Of a stretch of DNA of 64,000 bases, positions 8,701 through 16,902 are shown in pieces. The notes beneath the pieces are model-generated. The model did no database searches. It was not told where the DNA came from and saw only the letters and a list, made by a program, of their open reading frames with translations. The position numbers were made by a program, and so were the translations under genes. Each line of letters begins with the position of its first letter. The stretch's first letter is position 1. The stretch spans positions 62,001 through 126,000 of the forward strand of contig NZ_JBFCVL010000006.1 in NCBI RefSeq assembly GCF_040712075.1, given 5' to 3'. This DNA is from Fodinicurvata sp. EGI_FJ10296 (lineage in GTDB: Bacteria; Pseudomonadota; Alphaproteobacteria; DSM-16000; Inquilinaceae).

Positions 8701-9278
8701 GAATAGCGGCTGAGCGCCCAGCCATAGAGGCCGAAATCGAGCACTTCCTGCGGACTGGCCGGGTGCAGAACGGGAATGGAGGCGGCGATCAGTGCCTGTT
8801 CGGACTGATGGGGGGCGGTGGAGGATTTGGCGGCATGGTCGTCACCGGCGACTGCCAGCACTCCTCCATGCGCCGACGTTCCGGCCAGATTGGCGTGCTT
8901 GAACACATCGCCCGATCGGTCGACGCCGGGACCCTTGCCGTACCAGAGGCCGAAGACACCATCGACCGTCGCGTCCGGCCACAATCCGACCTGCTGGCTG
9001 CCCCAGACGGCCGTTGCACCGAGATCTTCGTTAACGCCGGGTTGGAAATGGATATCTTGGTCGGCCAGGTGACGTTTTGCCTTCCACAGCGCTTGATCGA
9101 AGCCGCCGAGCGGCGATCCGCGATAGCCCGAGATGAACCCGCCGGTCGACAACCCGGCGGCTGCGTCCCGGCGTCGCTGGGCAAGGGGAAGACGGGCCAG
9201 CGCCTGGGTTCCGGTCAGATAGATGCGACCGTCGTCGAGCGTATATTTGTCGTCCAGCGTGACTGTCGATCCGGCCAT
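5730..9278 (-). CDS. fused indolepyruvate ferredoxin oxidoreductase
   Basis: This 1182-aa cytoplasmic enzyme combines the alpha and beta/gamma parts of indolepyruvate oxidoreductase. These enzymes oxidatively decarboxylate aryl-2-oxo acids from aromatic amino-acid breakdown to acyl-CoA, reducing a ferredoxin-like carrier. Visible parts in order: a pyruvate-oxidoreductase-type TPP domain (residues ~15-400); CSGCPHNTSTKVP near 445; the TPP-binding GDG loop in NIGDGTYFHSG near 508; a cysteine cluster of iron-sulfur type at ~638-688 (CEGCGDC, SCNKDFSCLKGFC); the gamma-type domain starting GIGGTGVVT near 738; and a DUF6537-like C-terminus (~960-1150). The length is normal for the fused alphaproteobacterial form. 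It is divergent from the nitroreductase gene. Confidence 0.93.
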   Translation of the reverse strand: MAGSTVTLDDKYTLDDGRIYLTGTQALARLPLAQRRRDAAAGLSTGGFISGYRGSPLGGFDQALWKAKRHLADQDIHFQPGVNEDLGATAVWGSQQVGLWPDATVDGVFGLWYGKGPGVDRSGDVFKHANLAGTSAHGGVLAVAGDDHAAKSSTAPHQSEQALIAASIPVLHPASPQEVLDFGLYGWALSRYSGCWVALKALTEVVDTSASVAVDHDRPRILLPEDVGMDDEMPAGGLNIRWPDKPTLQEDRLLRFKLPAVGAFARANSLDREIWPGTPPRIGIIATGKGYLDTLEALHALGLDEDGARRLGIGLYKVGLVWPLEANGAEAFARRYHTLLVVEEKRDVIESQVKDRLYHLPTDSRPRIFGKKSPDGAPLLPSGGELAPAMIAIALGRILREAENAGGRGPEDLSARVHARLAAIEAHEDAKIQRHPAMDRLPYFCSGCPHNTSTKVPEGSVALGGIGCHYMATWMDRSTETFSQMGGEGVAWVGQSPFTERRHVFANIGDGTYFHSGSLAIRQAVAAKVNITYKLLYNDAVAMTGGQPVDGTLDVPTVIEQLRAEGVDTITVVSDEPEKYGPLGHGTQARHRDDLDEIQRDLRDRSGVSVLTYDQTCAAEKRRRRKRGTMADPKRRVVINDLVCEGCGDCSAQSNCLSVVPIETEYGRKRSIDQSSCNKDFSCLKGFCPSFVTLEGAEPRRSDGVARTTAEDHLPPIPDAPERPPVLDGPFNLLITGIGGTGVVTIGALIGMAAHIEGRGVSVLDQTGLAQKGGGVMSHVRIAASPEQIATSRIPAGTADGLIGGDVVVSSGTDVMARLSDGRTRAVINAHEIVTGAFTKNPDLKVPTGEMLADIADAVGGQSRITVIDATDMATRLFGDSIATNAFLLGMGWQKGLVPVGRDALMQAIALNGVAVDMNRAAFDWGRRAAHDPASVRALLDRQETARAPDHHRPSESLDEMIERRARFLTDYQDADYAGRYRRLVDRVRIAEETLRDAGADRPLTTAVARSAFKLMAYKDEYEVARLQTDPAFLNRLKQQFTSDSGGDFKMVFHLAPPIMADRDPSTGVPRKKAFGPWILPVFRVLARMRRLRGGPLDVFGYLPERRLERALIAEYFDTVDTICTHLTPETHRTAVALADLPQSIRGYGHIKEQAVAKARQRRDDLLVELLNPAPQAREAAE

Positions 9279-9510
9279 GGTCTGGTGCCCCCGCTCACCC
9301 GATTATTTCACCTCTTAAGGTAAACGGCGGCATCGACACCGACAATCGGTACGCCGATGTTATGGAAAAAAAGCAACGATACCGCGCGGACGCGATCATG
9401 GTGTTATGGAAATTGTCGCCTTTGCCCCGGGTGGACAAGAATATGTCTGCCCCGTAGACCGGTCAGGCAAGCGGCACCACTGGCCGCTGATGGTTTGATG
9501 AGGAAACGGC

Positions 9511-10209
9511 ATGGCTGAAACTGAGTCTGAGACGGGGCGCGAGCTGGTTCATGGCGCAATCACCTCGCGCCGCAGCGTGCGCGGTTTCACCGATGCGCCT
9601 GTCTCGGCGGATGTCGTCCGGCGGCTGCTGGATGTGGCCCGGCACGCGCCCAGCGGCAGCAACATGCAGCCCTGGAAGGCACATGTCGTCACCGGTGCCG
9701 CCCTGTCGCGGCTGAGCAACGCGTTGATGGCCGCGCATGACAGCGGCGAACCGGCCGCGCGTGAATACGACTATTACCCACAGACGTGGCGAGAGCCCTA
9801 TCTGGCGCGCCGCCGCAAGGTCGGCTGGCAGCTTTACGAGCAGGTCGGCATCGCGCGCGGCGACCGCGAAGCGTCCCGCCGCTGGCACGGACGCAACTAC
9901 GAGTTCTTCGGCGCGCCGGTCGGCATGATCTTTTCCATCGACCGCGATCTGGGGCAGGGCAGCCTGATCGATTTCGGCATGTTCCTGCAGTCGCTGATGA
10001 TCGCCGCGCGCGGCGAGGGGCTGGACACCTGCCCGCAGGCAGCACTGGCGAACTACCCTGCCATCCTGCGCGATCAACTGTCGATTCCCGAAGACGAACT
10101 TATCCTGTGCGGCCTGTCGCTGGGCCATGCCGATCCGAACGCCCCGGCCAACCGATTCCGGGCAGAACGGGAGCCGGTCGAGGCATTTGCGCGATTTCAC
10201 GACGTCTAG
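9511..10209 (+). CDS. nitroreductase family protein
   Basis: This 232-aa FMN-dependent flavoprotein begins with the family motif ITSRRSVRGF, followed by APSGSNMQPWK (residues ~48-58), which binds FMN and contacts the partner subunit, and contains GLDTCPQAAL near 175 and GLSLGHADP near the end. Members reduce nitro groups, quinones or enones with NAD(P)H as cytoplasmic dimers. The ATG at 9511 has GAGGA eight bases upstream. The 232-base gap to the divergent oxidoreductase gene must hold promoters for both; no operator is obvious. The substrate is unknown. Confidence 0.9.
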   Translation: MAETESETGRELVHGAITSRRSVRGFTDAPVSADVVRRLLDVARHAPSGSNMQPWKAHVVTGAALSRLSNALMAAHDSGEPAAREYDYYPQTWREPYLARRRKVGWQLYEQVGIARGDREASRRWHGRNYEFFGAPVGMIFSIDRDLGQGSLIDFGMFLQSLMIAARGEGLDTCPQAALANYPAILRDQLSIPEDELILCGLSLGHADPNAPANRFRAEREPVEAFARFHDV

Positions 10210-10636
10210 GCGCTATCGATTTCGACTCCCTGATCGTCACGGACGCAATGCGGCACGAAGTGCTGCTTTGCTGATCCGGGGGCATGTGCAGCGCCCCTCG
10301 ATCGTGATTTGCGAAACGGGTGCATCTGGTTCCGGGTCCCCGCTCAAGGCGGGGACGATCAGGGAGTGGGGTCGAAACTGCATCAACGCTCGCGCCTTCA
10401 GGGAAACCCGTATTACCATCCACGGCCGAAACCGGTTTGCCACAGCGTGACGCTTGGCAGCGGCGGGGCAGCTCGGGCTGGCGATGCGGCGTTTTCTGCC
10501 TTCCGGAAATGCCTTGGACATCGCGGCTTCGACCGCCATATTCGTCGGCAGGGCCGGCGAGGGGTCGGCCGTTCGATAATTACGGGCCGAAACCGGCTCG
10601 TCGTCCACGACCGAACCGAAGGCACGGATCGCGATC
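10210..10636. other. intergenic gap carrying one repeat element
   Basis: No coding frame here has a family resemblance. The left part is the 143-bp inverted-repeat element described separately. The right part, roughly 10370-10630, shows no structure I can name and should contain the promoter of the oligoendopeptidase gene. Confidence 0.5.
10225..10367 (-). repeat. 143-bp element with perfect 14-bp terminal inverted repeats
   Basis: The ends are ACTCCCTGATCGTC (10225-10238) and its exact complement GACGATCAGGGAGT (10354-10367). Inside the right end is a perfect hairpin, GTCCCCGC (10336-10343), loop TCAAG, GCGGGGAC (10349-10356), identical in reverse orientation to the hairpin that opens each unit of the 131-bp array at 38471. 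The interior is diverged. It is too short to encode a transposase, so it resembles a REP/BIME or a MITE-like element. Confidence 0.7.
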
Positions 10637-12505
10637 ATGCAGGATTACCGCATCAACGACACCCGGCGCTCCGGCGCCATCCCGCATTCGCCCGACAGCA
10701 GCGGCGACCGCGCCGAGGCATTGGGGGATCTTCCCGGCTGGCAACTCGACGATCTCTATCCCGGCCGCGAAAGCCAGGTGCTTAAGGACGATCTCCAGAG
10801 CGCCGAGGCGGATGCAAAGGCACTGCACAAGCGGTATGCCGGACGGGTGGTCGATCTGACGGGGCCGGAACTGGCCGAGGCGATCGCCACCTACGAGGCG
10901 ATCGATGAACGGCTGGGCCGCATCATGAGCTATGCGTATCTGTCCTATGCCGAGAACATGTCGGATTCCGCGAATGGGCGCTTTCTGCAGGCGATGCAGG
11001 AGCGCGTGACCGCGATCAGCGCCGATCTCATCTTCTTCACGCTCGAAATCAACCGCATCGATGACGACGCGCTGAAGCGGCGGCTGCAGGATAAGGGGCT
11101 GGCGCGCTATGCGCCGTGGATTCGCGACGTTCGGGCGTTCAAGGACCACCAGCTTTCCGACGAAGCCGAAAAACTCCTCCACGAGAAAAGCGTCGTCGGC
11201 CGGTCGGCCTGGGTGCGGCTGTTCGACGAGACGATGGCGTCGCTGCAGTTTGTGATACGCGGCCGGGAAATGGGGTCGGCCGAGGCGTTCAACTGCCTGT
11301 CCGAGCCGGACGCTGACCTGCGCCGCGAAGCCGCCGCATGCATCGGCAAGGTGCTGGGCGACAATCTTCGGTTGTTCACGCACATCACCAATACGCTGGC
11401 CAAGGAAAAGCAGATCGAGGACGGCTGGCGTCACTATGCCAAGCCGTGGTCGTCCCGCAACGTCGCCAATCAGGTCGAGGACGAGGTCGTCGACGCCCTG
11501 ACCGAAGCGGTGCAGTCGAACTACGACCGCCTGTCGCACCGGTACTATCGCATGAAGGCGCGCTGGATGGGCGGCGAAACGATCCCCTATTGGGACCGCA
11601 ACGCCCCCCTGCCGGATGCCGAGGATCGGGTTTTCACCTGGCCGCAGGCGCGCGACATCGTGCTGTCGGCCTATAACGGATTTTCGCCGGATCTGGGCGC
11701 CGTCGGTCAGCGGTTCTTCGACAATCCGTGGATCGACGTGCCGGTCCGGCCGGGCAAGGCGCCGGGGGCTTTCGCCCATCCGACCGTGCCCTCTGCGCAT
11801 CCGTATCTGTTGCTCAACTATCAGGGCAAGACGCGCGACGTGATGACCCTCGCGCACGAATTGGGCCACGGGGTCCATCAGGTGCTGGCCGGCGAGCGTC
11901 AGGGCCATCTGCTTTCGGATACGCCTCTGACCCTGGCGGAGACGGCCAGCGTCTTCGGTGAAATGCTGACCTTTCAGTCGCTTCTGGATTCGGAGACCGA
12001 CCCCGCCCGGCGGCGTATCATGCTGGCCGACAAGGTCGAGGACATGCTCAACACGGTCGTGCGGCAAATCGCCTTTTTCGAGTTCGAGCGCCGTGTCCAC
12101 ACCACGCGCCAGGAAGGGGAATTGTCGTCGGATCAAATCGGCGAAATCTGGATGACGGTGCAACGGGAAAGCCTGGGGCCGGCGGTCACTTTCGACGACG
12201 CTTATGGCGCGTATTGGTCCTATATCCCGCATTTTGTCCACTCACCCTTCTATGTCTATGCCTATGCATTCGGCGACTGTCTGGTGAATTCCCTCTATGC
12301 CGTCTACCAGCAGGAACCCGACGGTTTCGCGCCTCGCTATCTTGAGATGCTCGCGGCTGGCGGCACCCTGCGGCACAAAGATCTTCTGGCGCCGTTTGGT
12401 TTGGACGCCAGCGAGCCTAAGTTCTGGAACAAGGGGCTCGATATGATCGCCGGATTCATCGACCAACTCGAGGCGGAAGACGCGGCCCTGAAGGCTGCGG
12501 GCTGA
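10637..12505 (+). CDS. pepF: oligoendopeptidase F (M3 family metallopeptidase)
   Basis: This 622-aa protein carries the zinc-binding motif HELGHGVHQ near residue 408, with the third ligand expected in the downstream ETASVFGEM segment. The pepF-type N-terminal helical region (LPGWQLDDLYPGR) starts near residue 35, and the C-terminal part contains FYVYAYAFGD. It should cleave short oligopeptides in the cytoplasm. The length is normal for the family. The ATG at 10637 has only a weak ribosome site. The next gene (ABC1 kinase) follows in the same direction after a short gap. Confidence 0.93.
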   Translation: MQDYRINDTRRSGAIPHSPDSSGDRAEALGDLPGWQLDDLYPGRESQVLKDDLQSAEADAKALHKRYAGRVVDLTGPELAEAIATYEAIDERLGRIMSYAYLSYAENMSDSANGRFLQAMQERVTAISADLIFFTLEINRIDDDALKRRLQDKGLARYAPWIRDVRAFKDHQLSDEAEKLLHEKSVVGRSAWVRLFDETMASLQFVIRGREMGSAEAFNCLSEPDADLRREAAACIGKVLGDNLRLFTHITNTLAKEKQIEDGWRHYAKPWSSRNVANQVEDEVVDALTEAVQSNYDRLSHRYYRMKARWMGGETIPYWDRNAPLPDAEDRVFTWPQARDIVLSAYNGFSPDLGAVGQRFFDNPWIDVPVRPGKAPGAFAHPTVPSAHPYLLLNYQGKTRDVMTLAHELGHGVHQVLAGERQGHLLSDTPLTLAETASVFGEMLTFQSLLDSETDPARRRIMLADKVEDMLNTVVRQIAFFEFERRVHTTRQEGELSSDQIGEIWMTVQRESLGPAVTFDDAYGAYWSYIPHFVHSPFYVYAYAFGDCLVNSLYAVYQQEPDGFAPRYLEMLAAGGTLRHKDLLAPFGLDASEPKFWNKGLDMIAGFIDQLEAEDAALKAAG

Positions 12506-12560
12506 ACTTTGAGTCCGGTGGTGCGCCGCCGCCCCGTTCGCGAAAGTGGCAGCAGGATCG

Positions 12561-13949
12561 ATGGCAAACGGAACTGAGAACAACAGCTGGGGCGGCCGCA
12601 TGCGGCGTTACGCCCGAGTGTCAGGCACGGTCGGCAATCTCGCCGCCAGACTGGCCGGAGAACGCTACCTTGGCATCAAGGTGGAGCGGGAGCGGCATGC
12701 CACCGAGATAAAGGAGGCGCTCGGCAATCTTAGGGGCCCTCTGGTCAAGGTCGCGCAGATGCTGGCGACCATCCCCGAAGCTCTGCCCAAGGAATACGTT
12801 CAGGAACTACAGCAGCTTCAGGCCAACGCCCCGCCCATGGGGTGGCCGTTCGTCAAACGGCGTATGGCGGCGGAACTGGGGCCGGAATGGCGTTCCCGCT
12901 TCAAGAGCTTCGAGCGCGAGGCGGCGGCCGCGGCTTCTCTCGGTCAGGTTCACCGGGCCGTTGCTCTGGACGGTGAGCAACTGGCCTGCAAGCTTCAGTA
13001 TCCGGACATGCAGTCGGCCGTCGAAGCCGATCTGCGCCAGCTTCGGATGTTCCTCGGTCTGTTCGAGCGCTATGATCGGGCGATTTCCACCCGTGAGATC
13101 CAGAAGGAACTGGGTGCCCGGCTGCGCGAGGAACTGGACTACGAGCTCGAGGCCAAACACTGCGCACTCTATAACGACGTGCTCGCCGACGAGCCGACGG
13201 TCACCGTCCCGAAAGTGCGCCCGGAGCTGTCGACCGGTCGACTGCTGACGACCGACTGGCTGCAGGGCAATCCCGTTCTGGATTATCGCGAGGCGGATCA
13301 GGAGACGCGGAACACTTTGGCGCTATGCCTGTTCCGGGCCTGGTATGTGCCGCTATATTACTATGGCGTGATCCACGGCGATCCGCATCTGGGCAATTAT
13401 TCCGTCCGGGAAGACCTGTCCCTCAATCTGCTGGATTTCGGCTGCGTTCGCGTATTTCCGCCGTCATTCGTGCGCGGCGTCATCGACCTCTATCACGCCC
13501 TGCAGGACGGCGACGAGGAACGGGCGATGGAGGCCTATCGCACCTGGGGGTTCAAGAACATCAACCGCGAACTGGCCGACGTGCTGAACGTCTGGGCACG
13601 CTTCATCTATCAGCCGCTGCTTGACGACAACACGCGCCCGATCGGCGAGACGAACAACGGGATCTATGGCCGTGAGACGGCAGAGAAGGTTCATCTCGAA
13701 CTGCGCAAGGTCGGTGGCGTAGAAGTGCCGCGCGAATTCGTCTTCATGGACCGGGCGGCCCTTGGGCTGGGGTCGGTGTTTCTGCACCTCAAGGCGGACA
13801 TCAACTGGTATCGTCTGTTCAATGATATGATCGAAGGTTTCGACGAGAAGACGCTGCGCGACCGGCAAGCCGGCGTTCTGGCGCGGCATGGTCTGACCGG
13901 CGAGAATCCCGAAGTGGCGCTGGCGCCCATCGAAGACCTCGACGTCTAA
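12561..13949 (+). CDS. ABC1/AarF/UbiB family atypical kinase
   Basis: This protein of about 462 aa shows the ABC1 family hallmarks: the N-terminal GPLVKVAQMLA segment (the KxGQ-type motif, here KVAQ), the alanine-rich nucleotide loop AAAAASLGQVH near residue 120, the catalytic loop HGDPHLGNYS near 275, and the DFG metal motif in LLDFGC. UbiB-type proteins are unorthodox kinases or ATPases that support ubiquinone synthesis or lipid homeostasis; this one lacks an obvious C-terminal membrane anchor. A GTG at 12546 is also in frame; I prefer the ATG at 12561, though its ribosome site is weak. Confidence 0.88.
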   Translation: MANGTENNSWGGRMRRYARVSGTVGNLAARLAGERYLGIKVERERHATEIKEALGNLRGPLVKVAQMLATIPEALPKEYVQELQQLQANAPPMGWPFVKRRMAAELGPEWRSRFKSFEREAAAAASLGQVHRAVALDGEQLACKLQYPDMQSAVEADLRQLRMFLGLFERYDRAISTREIQKELGARLREELDYELEAKHCALYNDVLADEPTVTVPKVRPELSTGRLLTTDWLQGNPVLDYREADQETRNTLALCLFRAWYVPLYYYGVIHGDPHLGNYSVREDLSLNLLDFGCVRVFPPSFVRGVIDLYHALQDGDEERAMEAYRTWGFKNINRELADVLNVWARFIYQPLLDDNTRPIGETNNGIYGRETAEKVHLELRKVGGVEVPREFVFMDRAALGLGSVFLHLKADINWYRLFNDMIEGFDEKTLRDRQAGVLARHGLTGENPEVALAPIEDLDV

Positions 13950-13995
13950 GGATCGATGCGGTACGACGCCATCCGCCCGAGAAGGAGGAATGGTC

Positions 13996-15687
13996 ATGGC
14001 AGACGGTAATTTCGACCGCGAGACGGATTATATCATCGTAGGCGCGGGGTCGGCCGGCAGCGTGCTGGCGAGCCGGCTGACCGAAGACGGCAAGAACAAG
14101 GTTCTGGTGCTGGAATTCGGGGGCAAGGACAACTCCATTTACGTCCAGATGCCGACCGCCTTTTCCATTCCTTTGAACATGAAGCGTTTTGACTGGGGGT
14201 TCCACACCGAACCCGAGCCGGGCCTGAAGGGACGGCGGATCCATCAGGCGCGCGGCAAGGTCATCGGCGGCTCGTCCTCGATCAATGGTCTGGCCTATGT
14301 CCGTGGCTCGGCCGGAGATTTTGCCGAATGGGCCGAAAGCGGGGCGACGGGCTGGGATTATCTCGATGTCCTGCCGTATTTCCGGCGGGCTGAAGACTGT
14401 GTCTATGGCGAGGACGACTATCGCAGTACGGGTGGGCCGCTCGGCACCTGTAACGGCAACAACATGGCCAATCCGCTTTATCGGGCGTTCATCGAGGCCG
14501 GCCGGCAAGCCGGATACGGCGAAACGCGGGACTATAACGGCGAACGCCAGGAGGGCTTTTGCCGGATGGACATGACGGTACGGGACGGTGTTCGCTCGTC
14601 CACCGCCAATGCCTATCTGAAGCCCGCCATGGGCCGCGAGAATCTGGACGTCGAGATGCATGCCCTGACCACGCGGGTGATCATGGAGGGGCGTCGAGCG
14701 GTCGGGGTGGAATACCGCAAGGGCAACAAGGCCTACCGCGTCCGCGCCCGGCGGGAAGTCATCCTGTCGGCGAGCGCGTTCAATTCGCCCAAGCTGCTGA
14801 TGCTGTCCGGGATCGGTCCGGCCGACGAACTGAAAGCCCACGGTATCGACGTGGTGCACGATCTGCCGGGTGTCGGCGGCAATCTGCAGGATCACCTGGA
14901 AGTCTGGGTTCAGCAGGAATGCACCCAGCCGATCACCTTGAACGGCTGGCTGGGTCCGCTCGCCAAGGCCTTTATCGGCAGCCGCTGGCTGTTGACCAAA
15001 ACCGGGCTGGGCGCCTCGAACCAGTTCGAATCGAACGGCTACATCCGCAGCCGTGCGGGGCTCAAATACCCCGACATCCAGTACCATTTCCTGGCCGGTG
15101 CGATCGCCTATGACGGTTCCAGCGCGGCAAAAGGCCATGGATTCCAGGTTCATCTGGGCCACAACAAACCCAAAAGCCGGGGACGGGTCTCGCTGAACTC
15201 CGCCGATCCGGCCGAGGCGCCGAAACTGGTGTTCAACTATCTGAGCGAGGAAGAAGACAAGGCCGGATTCCGCGCCGGTCTGCATCTGACGCGGGAGATC
15301 TTTGCGCAGCCGGCTTTCGACCCCTATCGCGGCGCGGAGCTTTCGCCGGGGCCGGGAGTGTCGAGCAATGACGAGATCGATGACTGGGTGGCCGAGACGG
15401 CGGAAACCGCCTATCACCCGGCTGGCACCTGCCGGATGGGTGAAGACGCCGATGCCGTTGTCGACAGCGAATGCCGGGTGCATGGGGTGGAGGCGTTGCG
15501 GGTGATCGACTCCTCGATCATGCCGACCCTGACCAACGGCAATCTGAACGCACCGACCATCATGATTGGTGAAAAAGGTGCCGACCATGTGCTGGGCCGG
15601 TCGCTGCCCCGCTCCAGCGCCGATATCGGCGTCGCCCCGGACTGGGAAACCCGCCAGCGGGCCGGCGCACCGGAGCGGGGGCGATAA
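13996..15687 (+). CDS. GMC family oxidoreductase (choline dehydrogenase-like)
   Basis: This 563-aa FAD enzyme opens with the dinucleotide motif IVGAGSAGSVLASRL, followed by GMC signature 1 in GKVIGGSSSINGLAYVRG near residue 92 and signature 2 in SASAFNSPKLLMLSGIGP near 260. The C-terminal active-site segments are YHPAGTCRMG and NGNLNAPTIMIGEK. Such enzymes oxidise primary alcohols; choline dehydrogenase is the best-known relative, but the substrate here is not proven. GGAGG sits right before the ATG at 13990 and seven bases before the ATG at 13996, so I use the latter. No betB or betI gene is adjacent. Confidence 0.9.
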   Translation: MADGNFDRETDYIIVGAGSAGSVLASRLTEDGKNKVLVLEFGGKDNSIYVQMPTAFSIPLNMKRFDWGFHTEPEPGLKGRRIHQARGKVIGGSSSINGLAYVRGSAGDFAEWAESGATGWDYLDVLPYFRRAEDCVYGEDDYRSTGGPLGTCNGNNMANPLYRAFIEAGRQAGYGETRDYNGERQEGFCRMDMTVRDGVRSSTANAYLKPAMGRENLDVEMHALTTRVIMEGRRAVGVEYRKGNKAYRVRARREVILSASAFNSPKLLMLSGIGPADELKAHGIDVVHDLPGVGGNLQDHLEVWVQQECTQPITLNGWLGPLAKAFIGSRWLLTKTGLGASNQFESNGYIRSRAGLKYPDIQYHFLAGAIAYDGSSAAKGHGFQVHLGHNKPKSRGRVSLNSADPAEAPKLVFNYLSEEEDKAGFRAGLHLTREIFAQPAFDPYRGAELSPGPGVSSNDEIDDWVAETAETAYHPAGTCRMGEDADAVVDSECRVHGVEALRVIDSSIMPTLTNGNLNAPTIMIGEKGADHVLGRSLPRSSADIGVAPDWETRQRAGAPERGR

Positions 15688-15717
15688 GCAGGACGCCCCG
15701 GCTCAGATATCCTCTGC

Positions 15718-16575
15718 CTAGTGCGCCATGAACATGGGCAGATCGGCGTGGGCGATGAGGAAGCTGGTTGCGCCGCCGAAAATCATCTGCCGCAGGCGTG
15801 ACTGGGTATACGCACCCTTGATCATCAGGTCGCCGCCCAGCCGGTGCGTTTCGGACAGCATCGTCTCGCCCGGACCCTGTCCCTTTTTCCGGCGGGTTTC
15901 GACCAGTTCGGCATCGATGCCGTTGCGCTTGAGATAGATCTGCACGTCGCGACCGCTGGGGCCCGGCACCATTGCCTCCTCGACCACCAGGACATGAACG
16001 CTGTCGGCCGCAGAGAGCAGCGGCTTGGCGTCGGCCAGCGCCCGGGCGGTCTCGGTGCTGCCGTTCCAGGCAATCACGATTCGGCGGCCGAATTCCTTCG
16101 GAGCCGGATCGTGCGCCAGAAGAATCGGCCGGCCGCTCTCCAGCAAGGCGGCTTCGAGCGTGCGCAGGCGCGGGGCCGGCCCGTCCTGTGACGGCTGCCC
16201 GCAGACCAGCAGATCGAACGCCCGGCCGTGATTGCCGATGAACATGTCGCCGGACGGGACTTCCTCCATCCAGGCGGCGTGAACGCCCTCCATCGGCTGG
16301 TCGGTCGTGCTGCAGATCGGCACGTCGTGTTCCCGCATGACATCGAAGAACAGCGTCCGGGCCTTTTGCACGGCTTCCCATTCCTCACGGCTGAAATTCT
16401 CCGCGAAAATGGTGGCGCCCATGGCGTCGGTGCCGATCGCGCCGATGATCTCCGGGCGGATATGCATGCCTTCGATATAGCTGCCGTACCGCTGGGCCAT
16501 GAACAGGGCGGTCTCGACGATAAATCGCTGATCGCCGTACCCTTCGACCGGTGTCAGGATGGTCTTGAAACTCAT
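15718..16575 (-). CDS. universal stress protein family (tandem UspA-like)
   Basis: This 285-aa protein begins FKTILTPVEG, the typical first strand of a Usp domain, and has a second strand-loop unit RRIVIAWNGSTETARAL near residue 165, so it holds two Usp-like halves. The C-terminal half ends with LMIKGAYTQSRLRQMIFGGATS, the usual nucleotide-binding region in which G-2x-G-9x-G(S/T) is only partly kept. Role: cytoplasmic stress tolerance, with mechanism unknown. The frame extends to 16662, but the ATG at 16575 matches the family start and follows GGAGG. The gene is convergent with the GMC oxidoreductase. Confidence 0.88.
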   Translation of the reverse strand: MSFKTILTPVEGYGDQRFIVETALFMAQRYGSYIEGMHIRPEIIGAIGTDAMGATIFAENFSREEWEAVQKARTLFFDVMREHDVPICSTTDQPMEGVHAAWMEEVPSGDMFIGNHGRAFDLLVCGQPSQDGPAPRLRTLEAALLESGRPILLAHDPAPKEFGRRIVIAWNGSTETARALADAKPLLSAADSVHVLVVEEAMVPGPSGRDVQIYLKRNGIDAELVETRRKKGQGPGETMLSETHRLGGDLMIKGAYTQSRLRQMIFGGATSFLIAHADLPMFMAH

Positions 16576-16902
16576 CGAGTTCTTGCCTCCAACGGGAATT
16601 CTCCTTGCGGGGTATCGGCGCCGTGCTCCCTTGCCGACGCCCGACATCATGCATTTTGTCATAGCGAGGATGCGTCAAAAGCAGGGCTCTTGTCCAAGAA
16701 CTTTGACGAAGCGGCGGCGTGGGCGCGCAGGCACAACCGCCGTTGACGCGGCGGCAAATGCGGCGTTCACTATCAGGACGGGGGATTATGTAAAACCGCT
16801 CCGTCGAAACGCCCCCGTCATCAGGTGCATCCGCCGGCCGCGCGTCCCGGTGCCCATCCGGTTGACCCGCCGCCGCCGATGCCGGCAAGGGGAGATACGC
16901 GC
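16576..16902. promoter_or_regulatory. divergent promoter region between usp and EF-G-like genes
   Basis: This gap of about 330 bases separates two divergent genes and holds no convincing coding sequence. On the plus strand, TTGACG at 16743 followed about 18-19 bases later by CACTAT is a possible promoter for the EF-G-like gene. On the minus strand, a TTGACG just downstream of the usp start region is a candidate for usp. Both are weak visual calls. Confidence 0.35.

Noticed and set aside
10580-12241. 553-residue minus-strand frame
   Set aside because: Antisense to oligoendopeptidase F, whose zinc motif and length are correct.
13819-15588. 589-residue minus-strand frame
   Set aside because: Antisense to the GMC oxidoreductase with no family similarity.
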